Shown here: positions 56,369 through 64,000 of the stretch, one piece after another | Layout: each line of letters starts with the position of its first letter | How positions within the stretch are numbered: the stretch's first letter is position 1 | NCBI GenBank assembly: GCA_022749755.1 | Contig: CM040446.1 | Span: 11,184,367-11,248,366, forward strand | From: Azadirachta indica | Taxonomy: Eukaryota > Streptophyta > Magnoliopsida > Sapindales > Meliaceae | Length of the DNA: 64,000 nt | Reading direction: 5' to 3' | Made by a program: the position numbers and the translations under genes | The notes under the pieces: model-generated | Databases searched by the model: none | What the model was told of the DNA's origin: nothing | What the model saw: the letters and a program-made list of their open reading frames with translations, nothing else

Positions 56369-59300
56369 TTATTGCTCTCTGCCAATTGCAGCAGAAATCC
56401 AATTCGAAACTGAAGTCTGAAGTTCCGACTGCATGTTTAAAGATAACGAAAATGGAGTGATGGCAACCTGCCATGCCAAAATGTTGGGAAAAAATTTAGC
56501 AATTGGAACAGGAGATTGATGAAGAAATGGGAAACAAGGAATATTTTAACTCACAAATCCATCTTCGAGTGCTCTAAAATCTAGGTCCTCATCCATGTTT
56601 TGCGGCTTCTTCTCCAGCAACTGCAATAAGAACGAGCTCAAACTAGGTTCCTTAAAAGTAACCAAAATCAATGAAATGGCAATGGAATTCAGAGTAAGAG
56701 AGATGACAATGACAATAAAGCTAATCCAAAATGGTAGTCGAAATATTTGAGAGTTATTGGATTTTAGAATAGAGGTTTTTGCTTAAATTCAGCAGAGCAT
56801 ATCATTTGTTTATACCTCTGAACGGAAGTATTTTTTAACAGTTTGGTGAGCTTTAAACTTTCCTGCAACCCCAACAGATTCAATCTCCACATTCTTCAGC
56901 TGTGAGTTCAAGCGACGTGCTGCACCCTGAGAAATCCAGAAAGGGATAAGTTCCTTGGGCAAGGAAAAGCATTAAAACAATCTAATTTCACTTGGGATGT
57001 AGCTTTGATATCATATAACTGGAACTTACAGCTGCAGAGGCATCTCGGCTCAGCTCTGCAAGCCTCATACCAAGGCTCTGCTGATTGGACATGACATGGC
57101 CAACAGAAGGACGTCTATTAGCCAACACAGCTTGCCAGCTTAAAGAGGACCTCCACATACTCTGTCTAGTCACTTTCAGACCCTGCCAGACAAGATTATA
57201 CCGTGATCATATGAAGCACAGTTTTAATTAGAAGGCATAACATTTTACATTCTCCGGGGGAATAATTTTTACAAAATATAAAGTTGATGAATTTTCATCA
57301 AGTCTAGTTCTTGATGTTTTCACTATTATTTCAATACTTCATGCCTTCATGTCAAACAGAGAACCAATGAAGCCCCAGAAGGTAAATAATATGTCCAAAC
57401 ACAAGAAAGAGAGATCCAATTATGGTTACCTCACAACAAACATATTTTACATATGATATGGCATATCAATTCTCAATGTCTTCGATTTTATTAGATTTAT
57501 AATACACCTTCCAAATAAGATTCTGGAACACTAAAGATTTGGTGCAAGTTTAGTATATGGAAAAATAGGATGGCCTTGGTGAAGAAAATATAAGCTTGAT
57601 AGCCCTAGCTAAAACATTAAACAGGATTTTGACCAAGCTTAAAAACTTTTCTCTGTTAGTCTACTAACTGAAAGCCACCGTATGATGCTTTAGCCTACTT
57701 GATATTTAAGAATGCAATGGCTAATAAAATTACGTCCAACTCTCCATAAAGTATTGCACGTTGTCATGGTTCACTTCGCTGCATTGATGCCAATTTTACT
57801 CAGTGACACTCACCAACTTGGGGCATTTAGTTTACTACATTTAGATGTCTTTCAAAAGCTTAGGTTGAAGGTACAACTTAATTATCAAATATATGGCCTT
57901 TGAAGAGTTGATACCTATGATCAAGATAATGAAGCCACATGGTGAAACACCTTGCAATTTTTCCACCCCACTGAGACTGTGTTCAAGTAAATCCATTACT
58001 TGGATTGCAACTAAGTTGATTTGAGTATTAGATAAATTGACACATAATATAAACTTGACCGTTACACCATAAATATGGCAGTTCCCATCTTCATCGATAA
58101 GAATCTCACACAGTATTTGAAGAATATAATGGACTCAATAAAGTTTGTGTTTGTGTTTTTTCTCTCTCTCTCTCTCTCTTTTTCTTTGAAAAAAAAAAGG
58201 TGATTCTTTTATAAGAATAGATAGATGTTCTTTAATGCCATAAGCAAGAGATTCAAGAAAGGCAAACCTTGTTTGTTAAGGGACAGCTTGGAATATCTAC
58301 ATTCAGTAAACAACCTTTTGGGAAAATTCCTTTCTCAATATCTTCTACAGCAGCATTTATCAATGGCAAACAAACACTGGCTGCATCCTTTAGATGAGTT
58401 TCACAGCTCACATCCTGCTTCCTGAAAAAGCAACGGAGAATGACTACTTACAAATGCTTGACAAAGTGGAAGAAAAAGTACAAATAGAACAAAACAAATT
58501 TGGCATTCACCAGTTCAGTGAGATGCAAAGGGACGGTACACCACAGATCAGTGCCTCTCTAGCTCCGGCAAAAGCCCCAGAGTAGAACCTTTAAAGTCAT
58601 GAGCATTGAAAAACAAAACAAGATTTGAAAAATGGCTAAATATATAGTGTGATAGCAAAAATGAAAAACAAAAAACCGTTATCTACCAAACAGTTTTTGC
58701 CTAACAATGAAGAGACGCTTAAAGCCGAAAATGTCAAGTAATAAAAGAAAGCACACGACTTACATCTTATAGCCACAACTTGATCCCTTGTTTATTCCGC
58801 TAATAACCTGAATTTTTAAAGTACACTAAATATATTGGCTGATAAATGAACTCAAAGCTCAAAATAACGAAAAGCATACCAAAACGGGCTTCAGCCAAGA
58901 AAATAATGCCCCAGATAAAGCTAAAGAAACACAATCCGCAGGAGTCCCTGGTCATAAACACCAGCAGTTAACACCATTTTCACCTAACCGCTACTGTAAT
59001 TTCATTGTCTTCACAATGCAACAACTTAAAAACAGAAGAATCTAAATATGGAATTACCAGAAACTTCATAAGCAGTGGCGCCACTTATTTCAACTGAACT
59101 CACAGCTAGAGTCTCTCTCACTGTCACTGAATGGGCCGACGCTGATTTATCCCTACAAGACGTCAAATAAAACGCAGAAATTTATATAATTTTGAGTAAG
59201 GAAGAGGACAGGAGATTTGAAGTTGGAGGGAACTGACAAGTGAGGGGCGCAGATATGGACATTGAAACGACGATCCCTAACAAGAGCTTCAACGAGCAAT

Positions 59301-59512
59301 GTGAGTCCAGGAGACTCAATTCCCTCGCCATTCGTCACCAATATTACCGGCTTTTCAACAACAGCATCAGTTGAAGAAGAGTTACCGTTTGATGACTCCT
59401 TAGACTTGGATTGTTCCTCTTCTTCTACGCCGTTGTTTCTGCTGATAAGTACTTGTTGCAGATTCGAGATTAGCGATGGAGGCAAGAAGTTATTCTTTAC
59501 AGAAGTCGTCAT
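56369..59512 (-). CDS. SurE-family 5'(3')-nucleotidase/phosphatase, 10 exons
   Basis: Plant homologue of bacterial SurE, a metal-dependent nucleoside-monophosphate phosphatase. Exons: 59238-59512, 59058-59152, 58880-58947, 58764-58807, 58511-58588, 58268-58421, 57030-57182, 56816-56926, 56555-56620, 56369-56467; they join in phase to 380 residues. The N-terminal signature reads ILVTNGEGIESPG, where bacterial enzymes have two adjacent metal-binding aspartates after TN. DKSASAHSV and VISGINKGSSCG (with the metal-site asparagine) follow, then the YSG segment with GAREALICGVPS, and the IFPKGCLLNVDIP block. The last four exons form the plant-type C-terminal extension ending ISAAIGREQ. I chose the ATG at 59512 (MTTSVKNN), the usual plant start; an upstream in-frame ATG at 59590 would add 26 hydrophobic residues and lies very close to the TATA box. 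Subcellular location is not evident. Confidence 0.92.
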
Positions 59513-59629
59513 TGGAAGGATAAAAATGTAAAATGTTGTTATTTCAGTTGAGAGTTGAGGGAGACACAATACTATTGGTTGCAGTTGCAAGACGAGGAAA
59601 TGGAATGAATGCGTTTTGTGTGAGGAGCA

Positions 59630-59637
59630 TATTTATA
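59630..59637 (-). promoter_or_regulatory. Probable TATA box of the SurE gene
   Basis: The minus strand reads TATAAATA about 120 bases upstream of the chosen start codon. Transcription would begin near 59600, leaving a leader of roughly 90 bases. This also argues against using the ATG at 59590. Confidence 0.5.
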
Positions 59638-62600
59638 AAATATTTGTTAAACCGGCCGGTCCAGAGAATTTACTGGACCGGTCGTTTTCCTGCCTGGTGA
59701 CACTGACACGCTGGCAACCTCTCTGAGACAGTATTCAGGGATGCACCATTAAGAGTGTGCCACCTACATTTTATTTAAAAATTTAATTAGTAAAAAAAGT
59801 TTGCAATTTTTTTTAAAATGATTAATATATGTACTCAAAATTTAATTATAACCATTAAAATTTAAATAAAAATATTCTATTAAATTAAAATTTGAACAAA
59901 AATACTCTTGCAATCATCTTAATAAAATATGTAATTAACAATAGTTTCTAAATATCTGCACTTTCAAGTGAGACAATAATTTTAAATGCATAATATTCTT
60001 AAATATTACAATAACTTTTGAACATGAGAATATCTTTATCTAAAATTTATGATATTGATTATTTTTAAACAAGTTTTAAAAATAGTGATCAAAATTAAAA
60101 TTTGAGAATAAAATGTGATCATTTTCCAAAAAAACCTCACGAATTATTCAAATTTGTTGCAACAACATGTTCTACAGGCAAAGTTAAAAAAAATAAAATA
60201 AAATAAAATAAAATATAACACAATGAACCCTTAAATGTTATTTACTTAAAAGAAACAACTATATGTCAAGACGTAGGTCCCAGCAGCAGTAGCCTTGACC
60301 TTGAGCGCCTTTCGCCCGTCGTCCGGATATATGTAAGAAGGCGTTGCCGTCTGTTCATTTTCATCATCGTTATCGTCATCATACCAGCTTTTTTATTTGG
60401 GCCCATTTGCCAAGTGTACTGCCTTAATAAGGACAGAGCAACCACGATTACTGCACGGAAATAAACGTTGTTAGGTTTACAAGGACGCGCAGTATTAGTA
60501 ACCTATAGAAGCAAAGGCTAGGAGATGTTAATGCCACATTGGTGACACCACATGATACATTAAAAAAACTTCAGTGGGGTTACTTGGACCCAAAGGAGTT
60601 ATCATCTCATTGGTAATTAGTTAATACATCTGAATAAGCAAAATGTCAATTATCCTACCAAATTAGTTTTCCATTTAAGTGACGACCATACCATAGAGGG
60701 TAAATATTATTGTTCAGACTTTGTACATAAAGCATCAAAAGCTTAGAAAAGAAAATTTCAATAAGGGTTGGCGTCTCAACATCATTAGATTCAAAAAGGC
60801 AATAGAAAAACATACAGAGCATTTTACGCAATTTGGGTTCTACAATTCAAACCAATTTGAATCTGGGCAAAGAAATTAAAAGTAAAAAGAAGAGACCATG
60901 ACCATGTGCTCTTTTACTTTCGCTTTTGACTTTTGAATAATGTTCCTAGTCTTTTCATGATGACTGGTTAATTATCATAAACATGATCAGCCCTATAAGA
61001 GCTACTTCCAGGCCCTCATTAAGACCCACTGGCATACTACATTGCATACACCTCAAACGACCTGAAGACCAAAATTTTAATGCTTCCTGCAAATTGAAAG
61101 CCAATGGCTCTGCCTTTCCAACACAATATACTACATAATGCACATCAGTTCACATGGAGTGCATGCATGGAAAAGCTTAAATGTGTGCTATATAGTGGTA
61201 CATGTTTTCGGTTCCTACAATGGAGACAACATTCACATGCAAATTTTTTATAGCAGTTTTCATCAGATCCAAGACTACCAGGACAATTAGCGTGCAGCAT
61301 CTTAATCTTAAAGGCAGCATGGAAAGTTAATGCAAAGATATTTGTTGTCTGAAGCTATCCAACTGTAACCACATTTTGGCTGTTCTTAAATACAGGATGC
61401 AGATAAATTTCAGCAACAAAGAAGAAATGATGAATTTTTTCTGTGAAAAACTAATCCCACAGTACTTCAAAATGAAGGAAAGAAAGAGGCATATTTATTC
61501 TACTCAATAAGATTGCTTCAAGAAATACCAACTGCTCATCCACGACTCATTTGTCTATATGTAATGTAAATGGATTGATTTCATTTTACCCAAAATATTT
61601 TGACATCATCACACCCCTTAAGGTTTTGTTTATCATCTTCACAGTCCCTTTGCAAGTTCCTTTCAACTTTAAACAACAGCAGGTGGAGGAATACAAGGAG
61701 TAGGAGAGAATGGACTCATACGTTTGAGATGGGAGAAGATCAGATGACCCCCCGGATTTTTCCAGTCAATCAAGAGGACATCAGTTGGCTCCGAATCCCT
61801 CTGGCTAACTAGGCTGGGTCTAACTCTCCTTGATTAGATAATTTTTATGGGTAAAAAACCGATTGCAATTCTGCACCCATAAGTTTTTATATTTGGGGAA
61901 CATTTTATTCAATTGACCAAACAAAAGAAAAAATAAAAAGTGTTCTATTTTGCCATACATATCAAGTTTAAGGAATGAAATTGAGTTCTTATCATCGATC
62001 CTTAAGGAATAGAATTGGATCCAATATGACTCCCCTCGAGGAAAACAATGATAATCCAATATGAAATGACAACTGCCCTATCAATATTTAGGTGTTCAGT
62101 CTTTATTATTAGTGATCATCAACTTTTGAGAGTAATATTGTATTTTTATCCATCAAAGTATGTCAACTGTTAATGTTAGCAAATGTAACTGATGTTAGGG
62201 GCTCGTGGTGATGATAAACAAATCTTGGGGAAAAGAGATGAAGTATGTGAATATCTTGGGGTGATACGAAATTAGCCCTAATGTAAATTTGCCGAGTATT
62301 GTAAAATTTAAGCACCACAAACATGGAAATATACAAATGATTCCACAACATAAATATACTGACAAATTCGAATATTTTCCTCCCGTTTAAGGAAGCTGAC
62401 TCCTGGACATTTCTCCCTAAAGACTTGTTCACTGAACTTAAAAAGTAAATGGACTATACCAAAACCTGTCATAGATTTCCAGTGAAGAAAAGAATTAAAT
62501 ACGCGTCCATGAATTGATCAAAAAAGAAAAAAGATGCAACGGTTATAAAGAGTTTATGGCTCTAGAATCAGCTAACCATTGCAAGTTGTCAGTTAGTTCA

Positions 62601-63337
62601 TATTTTAAGATGAAACTAGCAACAAGTGAGCTGCAGGACAGAAGGTGGTTGATTTTGCAATAATAAACTAAGGTTTGCCTATAAATAATATTGCAACTGC
62701 TGAGGATTGTAACCCAAAAAGAAAAAAATAGTTTGAGAAACTTGCAAAAGGCTCACATACTTGCATTAGCTTGGATTGTTGGTCGTCAACATGCAAAAAT
62801 CAACCACGTTAGTAGGCATTTTAGCCAACCAAAAATTAGTAAAACCTGCAAAATCTTGGGCTACTTAACCTTGTACCCTCCAGTCTTAAGCCGACAGCTG
62901 AGCAACACCAAATAAACCATACATCAAGCCTTCTGCAAGCTCATTTTTAGACTGTATGGTTAGAAGATATATGGGCCAGAACTTCAGGAGAAAGATATAA
63001 TTGTTCGATTTGAAAACTGGCAGCTATTAAATTTCCACCTATATCAAAGATTACTTTCAACAGTTAGCCTCAGTTCGGTTAACAAACAGAAACTAGAAAA
63101 CATAAAGCATTGAAATAAATTGTCACACAGATGTAAGTGAAAACTGAACCTGTTCTCAATACCAATTTGGAGAGCCAACTCAGTCTGCCAACAGATAGAC
63201 AAACACCAAGACTCAAGAACAATCAGCCACAGGTATCTCAAGCCATATTCTCAACAAAATAGTTGGCAATCATACTTTTACTGTTTTGTTTCACGACCAA
63301 CAACAGACAAGAACTCCTGAATTTTTGAAGCTTTTGC
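59638..63337. other. Intergenic DNA between the SurE gene and the partial gene
   Basis: The left part is the SurE upstream region. A GC-richer patch lies at about 60270-60480. From about 60900 to 63337 the DNA should contain the 3' untranslated region of the gene at the right edge. Open frames here are short and match nothing. No gene or RNA gene was recognised. Confidence 0.5.
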
Positions 63338-64000
63338 CTAGTCATTTAATGAACCTACACTTCTACCACCATCATTACCGCTATCCCTTGTCGAACTATT
63401 GAACCCATTATTGACTGCAGACAGACTAATCTTCATTTCAGATTCAATCTTTGCTGCAAATGCTAAAGTCGACATGAGTGCCTTCTGTGCTGAGTTTGGT
63501 GTGCTTTTATAGTACCCATGCGCTAAGCGATCAGAAGAGTGACCGGAAGCAAGGGGAGAAGCTGGTAGCCTCCACAGAATTGCACTTGAGTTTTGATGTG
63601 CATCAGTGGTATGTTGATTCACTTGGAGAGATACGTTGCTACCACTACCTGAACTGGCAGGCAAACTATCTTGTTTATCACTAAGAGAGTTATTTGTTAA
63701 GGCATTTCCATTGGACAGAAAGTTCAATCTCTGTGGCGTAACTATGGATTGAGTTTTCTTCAGCATATCATTTGACTTTTCAACTGAGCTTGAAACACTG
63801 TGGGTTGCCAGGTTTCCAACTTTGGCATTGCTTTCCGCACCATGCACGCTGGAAGTGCTTGATTGTGAAAATTTGGCACCATTTTCCCTACTTAAAAACA
63901 AGCTAGCTAATTTCTTACCACTGGAATTCTCCAGCGAAGAATTGCCAATTGAAAGAAAATTTACACCCTTTGGTGCCGCCAGAATTTGCTTTGGAGTTTC
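63338..64000 (-). CDS. C-terminal exon of a serine-rich protein, runs off the window
   Basis: The minus strand is open from the window edge to a TAA at 63338-63340, giving the last 220 residues of a protein. There is no start in the window. The part is rich in serine and asparagine (SSSTSSVHGAES-like passages), probably disordered, with more ordered blocks ETPKQILAAPKGVNFLSIG near the edge and STPNSAQKALMSTLAFAAKIESEMKISL close to the end. It contains no recognisable catalytic motif. From memory the PKGVNFLS and AQKALMSTLAFA blocks resemble tails of plant CCCH zinc-finger proteins of the C3H7 type, but this is a weak guess because the diagnostic zinc fingers would lie outside the window. Confidence 0.7.
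   Translation of the reverse strand, partial: ETPKQILAAPKGVNFLSIGNSSLENSSGKKLASLFLSRENGAKFSQSSTSSVHGAESNAKVGNLATHSVSSSVEKSNDMLKKTQSIVTPQRLNFLSNGNALTNNSLSDKQDSLPASSGSGSNVSLQVNQHTTDAHQNSSAILWRLPASPLASGHSSDRLAHGYYKSTPNSAQKALMSTLAFAAKIESEMKISLSAVNNGFNSSTRDSGNDGGRSVGSLND

Noticed and set aside
58394..58585. Plus-strand frame within the SurE gene
   Set aside because: It overlaps two SurE exons and the intron between them on the other strand.

Overview
The window is nuclear DNA of a dicot plant. It is AT-rich, with intron-containing genes separated by several kilobases of AT-rich DNA full of foldback elements, microsatellites and one decayed pararetrovirus. Gene content and protein style (DGAT1, NPR1, HSF, CK1-like kinase, IQM, plant SurE) fit a woody eudicot. 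Citrus is my guess from general resemblance and is not proven. All splice sites below were read by eye, requiring GT..AG borders, matching phase and family-consistent protein.

Layout, left to right: DGAT1 on + (1356-7924, 16 exons, 506 aa). A decayed endogenous pararetrovirus on - (about 9040-14330) with movement-protein, protease, reverse-transcriptase, RNase H and zinc-knuckle remnants. A single-exon DUF3511 gene on + (14821-15210). A casein kinase 1-like gene on - (17771-23641, 14 exons) whose kinase frame is broken by one missing base in exon 10. An IQM-type calmodulin-binding protein on - (26792-28831, 5 coding exons) with a probable leader intron. A repeat-rich gap (28.9-36.9 kb). A small four-exon gene on + (36967-38745) for an unrecognised charged helical protein built of duplicated modules. 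NPR1 on + (40182-44267, 4 exons, 583 aa). A class A heat-shock factor on - (46482-48451, 2 exons, 485 aa). A second repeat-rich gap (48.5-56.3 kb). A SurE-family phosphatase on - (56369-59512, 10 exons, 380 aa). Finally the C-terminal exon of a gene on - that runs off the right edge (63338-64000).

The genes do not form a pathway. DGAT1 makes storage and stress triacylglycerol in the ER, NPR1 is the salicylate co-activator of immunity, the HSF drives heat-stress genes, and the kinase and IQM protein are signalling components. They are neighbours on a chromosome rather than an operon-like unit.

Points most worth checking: the CK1 frameshift at about 19336, which could be a real null allele or an assembly error; the two-level internal duplication in the unrecognised 198-aa protein; the pararetrovirus fossil with an altered polymerase box and a zinc knuckle placed after RNase H; an altered metal-site signature in SurE; and a set of long-armed foldback elements, two of which appear related and one of which carries a duplicated arm. 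I saw no convincing wholly new biological system. The small repeat protein is the best candidate for something undescribed.
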